NCBI GenBank assembly: GCA_004794785.1
Contig: SJOL01002271.1
Coordinates: forward strand, 7,583 to 71,582
Direction of reading: 5' to 3'
From: Opisthorchis felineus
Lineage: Eukaryota > Platyhelminthes > Trematoda > Opisthorchiida > Opisthorchiidae
DNA: 64,000 nucleotides
Positions 35,256 to 46,356 of the stretch are shown here, piece by piece. Both the position numbers and the translations under genes were made by a program. The notes under the pieces are model-generated. The model was not told where the DNA came from and did not search any database. It saw nothing but the letters and a program-made list of their open reading frames with translations. Every line of letters starts with the position of its first letter. Position 1 is the first letter of the stretch.

Positions 35256-36056
35256 CTGGGGTGGCTATGGTTAGCCTACTGTTGTAATTGATACAACAAG
35301 ATTCCTAGGATGATAAACGATGCCCACTGGAGCATGTATGGCTGCCCCCAAGCCGAAGGGAAAGGAACACATTAGACTTCGCCAAATTTGATACATTTGT
35401 GTAACCACAACGGACAGACCTCCCTGAGGGCGAACACATTCCACGTTGCATTCTCATGCAGTTTATGATTCTAACTTTGCCAAAAATCGATACCTGTCAC
35501 AATTCGAATGTGAAAGTAATGTGGTCTGGTTTGTTTGTATTAGACCAGAAAAAACAAAAAATATTCTTTTTAAGTTTAAGCCGCATATTTTTGTTTGCGA
35601 AAACTTCCGTACAACCTGCGCCTTGTGCTCACAGAGATACGGTTTTAGATCATTCTGAAATATCTTTTTCAGTTGTGCTAATGCTTCAAAACACCTTCCG
35701 TAGTAGCGGTTAGATTTGAGGAGCACCATCAGAAAAACACGAAAATTCACTTCTTGAACAAGTTGAAAGGACAGACAGTAAGCTTGGTGGAAGTATGTGT
35801 GTGATAACATTTACTTTACCACCACCCCCCAAACAGATGATTTTAAAAATTAGCTGTATCCTGCTCAATCGACTGAGCTAAATTTTGTCATCAGCGACTA
35901 GGAGGTATTATTTAGAAAACCTATTTCAAGGTGAATCATCCTTGTTCGCCAAAAGTATCCTTGTAATCCGTATTGTTTGTAATACCCGCCTTCTTGTTTG
36001 GAACAATTAACAGCACTATTCACCTAGACCACAGAAATATTGTTCATTTTTTTCAG

Positions 36057-36292
36057 TAAAGCTACACCTGTACGAAAGTAAATATCTGTATAGAAGCGCT
36101 AAACTACGAAATGCGAACGAAAGACAACTCCGTAGCCGCTATCATCCAAGTCCACTGATTGATTCGTCAAAAGTTTGTGGTGTTGTGGCTGTAGTAAAGG
36201 AAATTGATCCACTAATTAAGCAGAATAAAGACCTGATGAATTTTTCAAATACATCTGTGCGATTTGACGTTGCAACAGCCCATGTGCACTAA
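36057..36292 (+). CDS. Candidate 3'-terminal exon with poly(A) signal
   Basis: A very strong acceptor (TTCATTTTTTTCAG, 36056) is followed by 77 open codons to TAA (36290-36292), and AATAAA lies 20 bases later. The peptide begins KLHLYESKYLYRSAKLRNAN and includes YHPSPLIDSSKVCGVVAVVK. The acceptor is doubled: CAG at 36056 gives phase 1, while AAAG five bases later (36061) gives phase 0, so alternative splicing would shift the incoming frame. Both other frames close quickly. No family was recognised. It is probably the end of a plus-strand gene whose earlier exons are upstream. Confidence 0.43.
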
Positions 36293-36312
36293 GGACTAAA
36301 CTGCCTGGGGCA

Positions 36313-36318
36313 AATAAA
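36313..36318 (+). promoter_or_regulatory. Poly(A) signal AATAAA
   Basis: Canonical hexamer 20 bases after the TAA of the candidate terminal exon 36057-36292. Confidence 0.45.
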
Positions 36319-36543
36319 GTGACGCCAGTCACACCTCCCATCACATGATGGTCATGTGACATTCAACGTCTCAGGAGTTATGGTCGGTGGAGTTGAAGAA
36401 AATGGAGAAAATCAGCTACTCCAAGGTCTGCGGAGTTTCTTAGAGATCAATTGGTACTATTGGTGATGGCAGTGATAAAGTTATGGACATGTGGGTGGGA
36501 AAATGTTGAGGGGAAGTAAGGTGAATAACTTTGCTTTTTATAG

Positions 36544-36573
36544 GAACAAACCCCTCCGTGGAAGGCCGAACTT
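36544..36573 (+). CDS. Candidate 30-nt microexon
   Basis: Acceptor ACTTTGCTTTTTATAG (36543) and a perfect donor CTT/GTAAGT (36574) enclose exactly ten codons, EQTPPWKAEL, in phase 0. The PPWK-x-E-L pattern is reminiscent of short linear motifs in some actin- and phosphatase-binding proteins, but ten residues cannot establish this. It lies 250 bases after a predicted gene end (36318), so it would belong to another transcript or an alternative 3' part. Confidence 0.25.
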
Positions 36574-36599
36574 GTAAGTACCATTAGAGGATGAATGCT

Positions 36600-38340
36600 T
36601 TGGCGAAATAAGCAGTTTGTAGCAGTTGGCCCCTGGGAGGATTACTTTACCCGTAAACCATACCGGAAAACCGTTGATTGGAAGTCTGTCTTGAAGAAGA
36701 CCTCAGGGTTGGAGATATCAACCATTGAAACAAGTGTTGCGAAGGACATTCTGTGTGCTACTTTACCCCACCACTCACTCAGGCAGCCGAACGTTGTTTT
36801 TAGAGTTTTTTGATCTGGTTGCTCACATTCAGGTGACATTAAACGCTTGAATTACGCTCAGAGAAAGTCACAAATAACGCCTGATTACAGTGAAATTCGA
36901 AAAGTTTGTACAATTAAGTTTTTCGCTGTTATTTGGGCCACACTGAAAGGAGTTTTGTCGATAATTAAGCCGTAGTCCAACGGACTTCTCCGAAGACCCA
37001 TATCAGTGAAATACTACGGATTTTTTCATATGTACCGGATATTTCTTGAATGATGTAAGGAACTCCCTTTAATAGCACCTGTAGGGGTCCGACACTATGC
37101 AGTCTGTCTTCTCCGCAATCTCTGCTCTTGGAAGGATCCTGTTTAGCTTTGTCAAAGTTCTGTTGTGGTTCTTTTGAAATACGGAGTTTCAGTTACGACA
37201 TACCTGGCTTTTTACAGTGTAGCTGAGTTTTTTCTTCTATTTTTTCACACGCTTTGGCGAGTGGTTCCATTGTTTAGACTTCTAAACTGAACTGAACACT
37301 ATCCATTCGTCCGTATCTGAGTCTGAGACTGAAACTCACCCTAAATATCCTCCTATCCTCAGCGTTGGTAAGCGTTCTTCTGAAAACGAGGAAGCCGTGG
37401 TTATCACTGATGCAGCCATGGCCGGTTGGCATTTTTGCCCTGCTTCACACTGCTTCCAAATGCGAGACACACAATATTTATTTGACATTACTGCCTCCTA
37501 GAATAGCTAGAAACAATATAAAGTGCATTTGAGTGTAGTTGGTGAACATAAACTTCGTTTCCACCGCGGATTTTTTTGTGCGGAATAGGTAGAAATCCAG
37601 TTCTTATTTCTTTTTTTATAGCTTACTCCTTTCTTCTAGTGAATCAATGTCGGAAGGACTGTTAATGGAATTTGGCATAAAATTCTTCTACTTCATTTGA
37701 CAGGCAGACAGGCGGGAAGAGAAGATATGGCGCCCTATCTGAAAAGGGCAACAATCCATAGTTATCCCCTCTGTAATTAAAATTACTTCGCTTCACCGAG
37801 CTTTTCCTGTGTTCTGCTTCAAGTGATCAGTATAGGAAGATTTTTGGTCCCGAGCTTATAAGGTTTCTGCCCAGATTGGACTGCTGAGTTTATCATACTT
37901 TTTGGCCATGCGTACACACCAGACGGGCACCTTAATGGTCAGATGAAATCCGGGCTAATGTAAGCCCATAAGGTCATCCAATTTTTTTAACCAACTGCCC
38001 TTGATTTGTACTCGAGGAGTTGGAACTTTACCCCTATTTATAAAATAAACCATAAATTGTCACGTAACTTCACCCGCATAAACGACCGATAAAGGGGTTG
38101 ATCGCCTCTTGTCACGGACATCTTTATTTGAACCACTTGCGTTCAAATTTTATTTGACTGATCTTCATCAATCCGAAATGGGTTGGATTCATGGTTGGAT
38201 TGGACCGACTGGTACGTGTGTGAATTGCAATTTGCCCGAAAATTCAGATAAATGCTGATGAGGCAGAGCTTTGAAAGTTAAGCACAACACATAGGGGAAT
38301 TTCATTGCGCCAATGAGAAGCAAGAGCAACTTTGTGATGG
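36600..38340. other. Stretch without recognised genes
   Basis: Only short open frames lie on either strand and no repeat family member was recognised. It probably consists of intronic or intergenic sequence. The overlapping frames at 36595-36839 on both strands have no splice or motif support. Confidence 0.5.
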
Positions 38341-38345
38341 TCCGC

Positions 38346-38634
38346 TTCAGCTGAATGTGCAGCACCAGGCCGGCTCATGTTGGTACGATATTTGAAGTGG
38401 ACCATCATAAACGAGAGATTCAGCTGGATTCAGTCGAGTCCCCTGTCAAAAACAAATGCGTGTGCAAATGACAGTATTTGTCAGAATCTGTCCAATTTGG
38501 GTTTCAAGTGAAACATAAGGTTAACGGAAACTTGAGAACTGCGCCTAACTGATGCCCCCCCCCCCCAAGAAGGGCGAAACCGGTCGTGTGCTGTCGAAGA
38601 GTTGTCAGCAACCTTGTGAGTAGTTTTTTACGCC
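38346..38634 (+). mobile_element. R1 hammerhead repeat with rearranged 5' part
   Basis: Short reverse-oriented body at the left (GCTGAATGTGCAGCACCAGG), then plus-oriented body (AAACGAGAGATTCAGCTGGA, GTCCAATTTGGGTTTCAAGT), the hammerhead box and the 3' flank GTTGTCAGCAACCTTGTGAG. Confidence 0.75.
38543..38591 (+). ncRNA. Hammerhead ribozyme disrupted by a C-tract (R1)
   Basis: CTGATG is followed by 12 consecutive C (38555-38566) where A9 and the 5' strand of stem II should be. GGGC, GAAA, palindromic ACCGGT, cleavage C (38585) and GTGTGC remain. Slippage of the CCCC in stem II is the likely cause. The missing core A makes activity unlikely. Confidence 0.65.
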
Positions 38635-39643
38635 AAGATAAACTTACTATACCAATGTCCATACCCAGTTAACCTATCAATATAAGTTTTGCACAATGCA
38701 TGTGTTTTGGCAGTTCGGAAATTCTTGTTAGAAAACAGACATTACTAAGATATCTTCTGCCTTCTTTCATTCACGTTTCCATTTACGGTACATAGTGGAG
38801 AAGACACCTCTTAAAGACACTCTTAACTTCGTCTACTTTCACTGGAAATCACCAACCATATTTTGTTTCTTGTGGGTGTAGCAAAAGCTTCACTGATGCT
38901 TGTAATCTGGCGTTTTCAGACTTCAATTTTCCCTCTCTTGTTAAGCATAACTGACACGCTCTCCGACGGATAATTTACTATTTTCCGCACAAAGTCGATG
39001 GCCCTTCTTCCAATATAGCTACTTTTTCCTTTTGAGCTGGCATGATTTGAGCAGTCAGCCAGAGGAAAGGGTGTTTTACTCGACCAGCTTCTTTGTCAAC
39101 AACTCAGATATGTTGGGATGAAATATTTCTTTCTCCTTTCTCCTAAAAATGCTATTTTCTCTATTTTTTTCATTTCTTTGATGACTTATATGTAAAAGCT
39201 CGATTGAAAGTCGTAAGCCAACATTGCAGCTACCTTATTGTTTTTTGAATCTTCCTATCTATACTTCTTATTCATTGCCATGGCTATTCTATCACAGCGT
39301 TCTGGTCAGTTCACTCAATTTTATATAGTTATTTAGGCAGCAAAAACCTAGCTACACAAGTGAAATGTAGGCTCCTGCCAAACTCTGATGTACACAGGTA
39401 CTACAAGTGAGCAGCAGATTACGATGGCCAAAATGCTAGAAATAAAGTATTCGAGAGATGTTTAGACTTTCATCAATGACTCTCCAATGGGTAAACCAAA
39501 ATTCGATTTTTGTATCTCCTTCTTATCTCAGCTTTGCGGCAATTCCGTGACCTGAAAAATGACGGGCTGCTTGGCCAATAAGCAAAAATTATATTTTAGT
39601 TTACCAAACTACTCGTAAGGCTGGCGAGGACTCTCCAACATCT

Positions 39644-39686
39644 CACAACCGGTTTCGTTCTTCTACTTTGGGATCATCAGGTAGGT
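39644..39686 (-). ncRNA. Decayed hammerhead ribozyme (R1)
   Basis: The minus strand keeps CTGATGA and GAAACCGGTT, but stem II has lost pairing (TCCC opposite GAAC) and the cleavage triplet is GUU. Confidence 0.5.
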
Positions 39687-39787
39687 GCAGTCACCATGTT
39701 CTTCCTGAACCCAAATTACACGAAATTTGATATATTTACTCATTTGTTTACCAGTTTGGTTTCTAAAGAAGACTTATCCTAATCCCA

Positions 39788-39826
39788 GCTAATGAGCACC
39801 AAAAACGGCGAAGCCTGTCGTGGGCT
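39788..39826 (+). ncRNA. Decayed hammerhead ribozyme (R1)
   Basis: CTAATGA (G5 changed to A) and GAAG in place of GAAA; the 3' part CTGTCGTGGGCTGTCGAAGA is well conserved. Confidence 0.45.
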
Positions 39827-40207
39827 GTCGAAGAGTTGTCAGCAACCTTATTAATAGCGTGCTACGTCTATATAATATATTGCGATCTCTTGAATACCGC
39901 ACCAAATGAAACATGAGGCTCTTTGGTGCAGCATATTCAGTTGAACGTGAATGCCATAAACGAGAGATTCAGCTGGAATTTAGATGTCTTTTTTGAAAAC
40001 CAAACTAGTATGCAATTGAGTCTATTTGTCGTTTTGTAGTTTATTTCCACTTCAGAGCTAAACCGGCATTTTCACCCTGTTTTTTCTAGCATAAATCAAT
40101 ATTTGGTTTGTTCCCAACTTTCCTACTTCTGTTACCGCCACCAAAAGAGTACTGAGTTTCAAGAATTTTTTTCTAATTGATGGGTAAACATTTTCAACTT
40201 CTTAAAT

Positions 40208-40573
40208 ATGAGTAACCTGACAACATCTGAGCTATCATGCTTCCTCCCTGTCACACAACAGCTATACATTGAGAGGCTGCCTTGCACTGAGGAATCCTTT
40301 CACCTTGAAAGCAATAAATACTCCTCAGTTTTATTTCATGATGTGGCCATACAAAGTGGGAACAAACAGAGCCTTCCAGTAAAATCTGAGTCTGTGCCAG
40401 TCTTTGCACTGATCAGAGCCACATTTCTTTTCTACACATTGTACGCGTTTCTTCAGCGTTGTGATCAATTTGTTCCACCATTTAAGTTGTGCGGTTTACG
40501 GCAGCAGCCTATGGGAGTGAAACAGATGGCAATTTCTAACCATTTTCGTCTTCTTGCCGTCATGGACAAGTAG
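40208..40573 (+). CDS. Long ATG open frame, coding doubtful
   Basis: A 121-codon frame, among the longest in the window. It starts MSNLTTSELSCFLPVTQQLY and contains a hydrophobic stretch (VPVFALIRATFLFYTLYAFL) that could be one membrane segment near residues 63-82. It has no splice sites, known domain or nearby AATAAA. It could be a small gene or a chance frame. Confidence 0.2.
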   Translation: MSNLTTSELSCFLPVTQQLYIERLPCTEESFHLESNKYSSVLFHDVAIQSGNKQSLPVKSESVPVFALIRATFLFYTLYAFLQRCDQFVPPFKLCGLRQQPMGVKQMAISNHFRLLAVMDK

Positions 40574-41970
40574 GGTGAATTCTCCACTTTGTGGTTCAGT
40601 TTGTGTTTTATACTTTAATCCTTCATATCAAAATACATTGGATTTCCTTGTCGGTGGTTTTCAAAAATAAAACGTCTGAACTGTCACTTTACAAAATTTG
40701 TCAAGATTCTTACCATATTGGCATAGAAAATCACAAAATTGACGTGGACGTTTGCGTGCATCTACAAGTGGTTTTTGTGCTGTAGTCAAATTCGTCACGC
40801 GTCTGCTGTCTTGTTCAGACAATCCAAGTGGCGACGACATAAAGTAAATTTATCCTCAAACATGCAAAAGGCGACTATTTTTCTGCCAGTCAAACAGCGG
40901 TTCGTCCCAAACATTCTCGTTGATTGTGCATAATTTTGCATGGGGAGATGGGATTACACATTTTTTCTCTAAGATCTCCTCAATGTCCATTAGGGAAAGC
41001 ACGTGACAGGATATTTTAAAACTTTGCGGGTTCCATCTTTCGTTAAAACCAATTAGGAAGAAGTCTTAAGACAGACTTTTGACAGCTCAGCGTTGTGAGG
41101 GGGAAGTTCAGCTGCAGGATAGACACTCGGTTTCACTCACTTATACGCACTTACTAGAAGCTGGTTGTCTAGTACCCAATAAAACCATTTCACTAAACTT
41201 TTGTGGGCACAGGCTCTTGACGAGTAAGAAGATGGAGTATGAGACGTTGTGTCCACAGTTTTGAGCTCTGTTCAGTAGATGGTGCATTACGAAAGATTCT
41301 GAAAGTGGTACGATTGATTGTACCACGTGGCTGTTGTTGGCTTCTTTGCAACAGTCATTTCTCAGTGCGCTGCGCTATGCGTTCTGATAGACGCCAGTCT
41401 GCTTCTCCCACGTTACTGCAGGTGAACTGGTCAGGTAAACAGATATGACACTGATAGCTAGTCTGGAGTGTCATTTTCAAGAAGTTCAGAGGAAATTCCG
41501 GGTGTGATTTCTCCAAAGCGGACACTGTTGGTATGTGGGCACCCTTAAATGGAAGACAAGCAATTGCTTAAATTCTGGGAAATGGGTACAAGTTTCGCTG
41601 TTCTTTAGCAAGGTAGGCGTTTCGAAGGAGTTGCTCAATATGAGTGTCTGTCTCATAAACTATAGATTTTTGGAATCGATGTCACCACAAATTTATCAGC
41701 TGATCTTTATCCAAAAGTGCACTAATTCACTATGTTGTTGTAGGGTGAATCGTTTGTCTTTATGTTACGTTTTGTTTGTTTGAAAAAATGTTACTTTGGC
41801 TCCATCGTATTCATTGCAATCAGACCATCGCATTTTGGTTTTAGTCGAAGTCGCTCTGTATATTTTGCACAATATCCAGACGCCTCCGGAAAACTTGGGA
41901 TACAGAGTCGCTATCCGGCATATGGGTACGCATTTTATTCAATATAACTTGAGGATTACACAGATCAAAC

Positions 41971-42346
41971 TGAACCTTGATAAATACACTCATTTGCGCA
42001 TCAACTGGGTTTTCAGGGGAGCCTCAGATGAATCTCTCGTTGATGATATTCTTCAATTGAATGTGCCGCACAAAATTCGCCTCATGTTTCAGTTAGTACG
42101 ATATTCGAGGTATCGCATCATATTTTCACAAAGGAAACTAAGCACAGTGTTGCTGAAAACTCGTCAACAGCCCACCACCGGTTGGTAAGCAAATGGGAGT
42201 ATTTGTTGAGATCTGACCAATCTGCATTAAAGGAAAACATACGGTTTTCGGAAACTCGGTGACTGCGCCTACCTGATGAGCCCCAAGAAGGGCGAAACCG
42301 GTCGTGGGCTGTCGAAGATTTCTCAGCAACCTTGTGAGTAGTTTCC
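41971..42346. mobile_element. R1 repeat with intact hammerhead
   Basis: A reverse-oriented body (41971-42135) leads to a partial minus-oriented hammerhead 3' part (42137-42185, TTGCTGAAAACTCGTCAACA). A short spacer and a complete plus-strand hammerhead with its 3' flank follow (to 42346). The outer parts of the segment 42137-42346 are inverted repeats. Confidence 0.8.
42267..42309 (+). ncRNA. Hammerhead ribozyme, type I, intact (R1)
   Basis: GCCTAC (42267-42272), CTGATGA (42273-42279), stem II GCCC (42280-42283) with loop CAAGAA and GGGC (42290-42293), GAAA (42294-42297), stem III ACC/GGT (42297-42302), C17 at 42303. Then GTGGGC (42304-42309) pairs fully with GCCTAC, including one G-U. All invariant hammerhead nucleotides are present, and self-cleavage is predicted between 42303 and 42304. 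The short self-complementary stem III is typical of hammerheads that work as dimers in retroelements. Confidence 0.9.
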
Positions 42347-42359
42347 TTTAGGAGAATAA

Positions 42360-43680
42360 ACTGAACCTTGTTTTCAGCCCACCTTTGACGCGACATTTTC
42401 GCTGCACTTTAGATATGGACCTCTTATATGTACAGAATAGCCACTGACCAATTTGTGTGTCACTGAAAATGTATGAGGCTTCTCAATGCCTCACACAGAA
42501 AACGGGAACAATTTTTCAATTTAATGCACCGATTGGTGTTTTCTCGATTTTGCTGCACTTTTGTCACGCAACGGCCTCCTGAAAAATTAATTTGTCTGCT
42601 GACACTGTGGCCGGTCCTAACCATGTTGCCTCTATCTCTTTGATCTTTTTTGGCCCATTTATCGGAAGCACCTATTTAGCTTAAGCCCGATTTACGGTTA
42701 AGCCGGTTGACATGTTTGAAGGTAAATTTTAAAATTATTATGATAATGGCCCAATTAGCGGCACCTGCGTCTTTTGAGGTGACTCTACCGAAGGCGGCTC
42801 ATTAGTAGGAGACTTGACTGGCAATGGTTTGTACAAAAGCATGGTTGATCTGCTTTCTCTACCTTGTGGGCTAGCCATCGCTAGCTGGCGATGGCTGTTA
42901 TTGACGTCGGCATGTCAAATGATCGGCAACACAACTTGTAGAAAATGAGGCGGAGACTAATTAGATACTGAGTAGCTTAGTTCATTAAATGTGATCACAC
43001 AAAAGCAAGTCAAGAAATCTTAACGTACAGCCCGTCATGGAGATTTCGTGTAAAGACAGGAAAGTTTGTAGGACCAAGCGGTTCGAGGAAGTGGAACAAG
43101 ATTGAGCGAGTGGTGACATAGTCCATCAAGTTATCCTAGAAGAGTGGGCTTCGTGTGAAAACTCGACAGAGCTGACTGGCTGACGGACAGTTGAACAGAA
43201 TATTTAAGGTTCCCGTTTAACCACAGTGCTTCCATTGCTGCGATGTTCCCCAGCTGTGATATGCAAATCTGGCCTGTCTCAGCCAAGTGACTCTAGAATC
43301 GGTAACCCCCAGGTGACAGTCAGCTACTTTAGGAAACTTTCAAGCGCAGACCGCACATCCTGTTGACACAGCTCAGTGGGCACAGCCAGCGAAATCTGGA
43401 TATAAGAATACACACTCAGTAGGTGGACAAGATGAGCGTAGGTTATTTGTTCAATAAAGACCAGTGAAAAGTAGGCTTGAATTACTAACAGCCTCATTTT
43501 GGGAAATGTTTGGAAAACATTCGATGGATTTATTGCTAGGAAACATTTCGCTTTGACAAAAAAGCTCCATCAGGCCATGTGAATAGGTTGCGTGATCGGT
43601 TGAGATTTAAACCAGAAGGCGTGCTAGTCAGCATAATCTATTCTTACTGGCAAGCTAAATCGGTGTTAGGTGCCAACTAA
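42360..43680. other. Stretch without recognised genes
   Basis: No open frame with splice support, no repeat family member and no RNA gene was recognised on either strand. Confidence 0.5.
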
Positions 43681-43891
43681 GGAATTTTGTTTGTTAGGGC
43701 GGGTCAGCATTTGTTGGAACCAGTGGGGAACTTACATGAATTAGGGTCCAGCCTAGTGTCTAGGTCTTCCGGTTTGCTTGTTGTTAGTTTATCCCTGCTT
43801 GCTCTTCATGCCAAAGACGCCGCCACGTTTTTTGCCATCAGTTTACTAATCCTTGGCGTATGCTATTACCGTTTTTGGCTAGCTGATGCTT

Positions 43892-43916
43892 CTGTATATA
43901 TGCATATATATATATA
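43892..43916. repeat. (TA)n microsatellite
   Basis: TATATATGCATATATATATATA, interrupted once by GC. It falls at the end of a hydrophobic open frame (43687-43917). Confidence 0.85.
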
Positions 43917-44208
43917 ACTATTTTTAAACAAAGAAAGACAGAATAATTTGGGTGTCAACTAATCGATTACGGACAATAGTTGGCTCCAAGCCGAAAGTAC
44001 CTTTAAAATTTTGGAGTAAGTAGATTATTGTGGTGAATGCTTCCAACCGGTCTTCTCAATTCTCGGTATAATCCATGTAGAACGACTCCCCCCATCGTAA
44101 TGGTAACAAGTTTTGCTACGAAATGAAAGTGAAGGTTTTCGAATTTACACTCAAGAATACGTGTAGAAGTCAAAAACGGCATCCATTCCTCTGGAGCCGC
44201 TTTTTTAG

Positions 44209-44261
44209 ACCAACAACGTCGTCTAGTTCAAGTGATATCCTGCTGACTGGTTCCCCCGATG
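44209..44261 (+). CDS. Candidate short exon, pairs with 44341-44438
   Basis: A 53-nt exon between acceptor GGAGCCGCTTTTTTAG (44208) and perfect donor CCGATG/GTAAGT (44262). The only open frame encodes PTTSSSSSDILLTGSPD and leaves one base. Together with the AT that begins the next exon this makes a GAT codon, so the frame continues. The predicted intron is 79 nt. Confidence 0.33.
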
Positions 44262-44340
44262 GTAAGTTCCCTCCAAAAGACTCTTTGTCTTGGGTGGTTT
44301 CTCCTTCTCTGACTTTTGCGTCTGACTTGCAAATAACCAG

Positions 44341-44438
44341 ATGATTTAGAAATTCATGATAAAGTAAAGCCAGTCCCTACGACGGATTTCAAAAGCATGG
44401 TACAGATGTTTAGTTTTGCCATTGACAAGTGGGCATGA
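44341..44438 (+). CDS. Candidate terminal exon
   Basis: Acceptor GACTTGCAAATAACCAG (44340) follows a pyrimidine-rich stretch. In the phase set by 44261 it reads DLEIHDKVKPVPTTDFKSMV and then QMFSFAIDKWA to a TGA at 44436-44438. The composition is protein-like and the phase fits. There is no close AATAAA, and a GT just before VQM could also be a donor. No family was recognised. Confidence 0.33.
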
Positions 44439-45139
44439 TGCACAAAATACAGGTTAAAGTATAGATGGAAGGTAGCCATCATAGTTCAGGTATGGTAAAT
44501 GACAAATTTAACTGAGCCCGGGAAATCTCCCAGTAGGGAAAGTCGTTGACTGGGGTGTTGCCTCCTGGGGGCAGTAGCAAACAAAAGCAATTTGTTGTCT
44601 GTCGATTGTTCAGCAGGAAGTTTTCAACGTATGATAACTCACCTAAATTAATCTGGAATGAGTATTATAGTACTTTTGTTGCAGGCTGTCGGCAAAGACT
44701 TGTAATAGCAAGTCGTCTTGCTTGTATTCTTTCGGTCGGTGTTGTAAGGAATAAGCATTGATAACAACCGGTAAAACGGTTTAGTCTCACCTCGGATCTT
44801 CGGTGAATTAAGTGCGTACTTTAACTGAGATGGAATATTTGACGATGCAGAGTGCATACAATTTGAACTGACCCCAGTCCAGTAGGCCGAAATGGTTGTG
44901 TGGAATGATGTGGCAGCAAAATTAGGATTTGTTCTTCTATGTTATTGACAAACTGATACATCTCACATTTTTCTTGCTTTATTTGTCCTTGATGGCCAAA
45001 CCAGACATTTTTTTGGCATCAGAAGAGTTTCCCTAATCGTCTGAAGTGTTCCGCTTTCCTCGATGGCTGCTCAATAAAACACGGATTTTGCCAGAGTGGT
45101 TTCTCGAGTGGGATTGCTTCCACTTGGCTGGTTTATTAG

Positions 45140-45351
45140 TCCAAAAGAAGCGCTGTATTTTGCCCTTAGTTATGTTGCGGGTGCTTCTGGTCTTGTTCTG
45201 GTACTACGCAATCAAGATGTTGTCAACAGCGACGATTTCTACAGCCACAAGCAAAACCGTATCATAATCAAAGAATCAGTATCCAGACTCTCTACGCAAA
45301 TGCTGCCGATTTGCAGTTGCATCAAGGTTTCCAATGAAGACCGAGTACTTG
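45140..45351 (+). CDS. Candidate internal exon, 70 codons
   Basis: Acceptor TGGCTGGTTTATTAG (45139), then one base and 70 open codons to a moderate donor CTTG/GTAAAA (45352), phase 2 to 1. The peptide begins PKEALYFALSYVAGASGLVL, a hydrophobic helix-like start, followed by a polar stretch (NSDDFYSHKQNRIIIKESVS). No family was recognised. An R1 repeat starts 46 bases after the donor. Confidence 0.33.
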
Positions 45352-45397
45352 GTAAAATTGAGGAAGTGAGTTGGCGTACAAAAAAAGTCTCGGAACA

Positions 45398-45622
45398 CAA
45401 TACTCATAAGGTTGATGAAAGCTCTTCGGCAGCCCACGACAGGTATGCCCTTTTTTGACCTCAACACGCAGGCGCAGTTCCCGAGTCCATTTAGATTCTG
45501 CCTGGACCCAACATGGATGCAGTTCGCGAACGACAATCACTTACACACTAATTTGGTTTTAACGGGATAGTCAAATGACTTTCAGATGAGTCTCTCGTTC
45601 ACGATATTCTTCGCGTCTGTTC
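45398..45622 (-). mobile_element. R1 hammerhead repeat, decayed
   Basis: Minus-oriented copy. It starts with TACTCATAAGGTTGATGAAA, then the hammerhead box (45432-45473, core changed to GTGTTGA and ATA for GAAA), body, and GATGAGTCTCTCGTTCACGA. Confidence 0.7.
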
Positions 45623-46194
45623 ACCAGACTCATTCTGGCATTCTGGCTACTTCACCAAATTTGTGTGTTAACACCAGTGGACAAGCTCAGAGTATTGAAA
45701 CAGTTACGTGAGATGGTTTTGAATCAATGAGAACATCTGGATTTCTAATTGGTTCGGTGGCATTTCAATCTACTGCAGTGACTCTGAGTAAAAAGTGTCG
45801 GATTTGCTTTGTCTGGAAATCGCCTGTATGCACTTTATAATTGGTGAAAAACGATAAGAGCACCATTACGAGATAAACCCTCAGGATCTACACCTATAGT
45901 GACCGGGTTTTAAAGGCACCTGACTCACCATACGAAGAAAAAATCACACTGACCAAGAGAAGATGATAGTTTCATGACAAAGTAACACTTATTAAACAGG
46001 TGAAGTATTTCTGAATGAATGAACCATATTGAATTTCTAGAGATATTTCTCATTTTGCATTTCCACTGCTGGAGTGATAATTATTAGTCATTCAGAGCGT
46101 TTGATGCAGGTTTCAGGTTCCAGGCCATCTAGCTCGAATGAATAAATGCACTGAATCTCAGCATATAGCATCAAAAATACCCAAAATTGCATGA

Positions 46195-46356
46195 AGTTTG
46201 ACAAATAAACTCATTTGCTTACCAATAAGTTTTTTACTGGTTCAAGTAAAACATAAGGTTCGGGGAAACTCGAGGACTGCGCCTAGCTGGTGACAGGAAG
46301 AGCAAGCCGGTTTTGGGCTGTCGAGGAGTTTCAGCAAACTTGTGAGTATTTTCCTT
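46195..46356 (+). mobile_element. R1 repeat fragment, decayed hammerhead
   Basis: Reverse-oriented body start (ACAAATAAACTCATTTGCTT), then plus-oriented GGTTCAAGTAAAACATAAGG, AACTCGAGGACTGCGCCTAG, and a broken box (CTGGTGA, GCAAGCC) with the usual 3' flank. Confidence 0.65.

Larger units (their letters stand above)
39605..40035. mobile_element. R1 repeat, inverted pair plus body
   Basis: A left minus-oriented hammerhead relic (39644-39686) and a right plus-oriented relic (39788-39826) enclose a shortened body. The plus-oriented body then continues past the right relic (TGAAACATGAGGCTCTTTGG, AACGAGAGATTCAGCTGGAA) to about 40035. This is a head-to-head arrangement. Confidence 0.7.

Noticed and set aside
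35463..35810. 115-codon minus-strand frame, and a plus-strand exon ending at GTAAGC (35778)
   Set aside because: Both strands are open here by chance; the plus-strand version has an in-frame stop right after its best acceptor and the minus version has no splice context.
43687..43917. Hydrophobic 76-codon frame as a membrane protein
   Set aside because: It ends in a (TA)n microsatellite, starts at a non-ATG codon and has no splice support.
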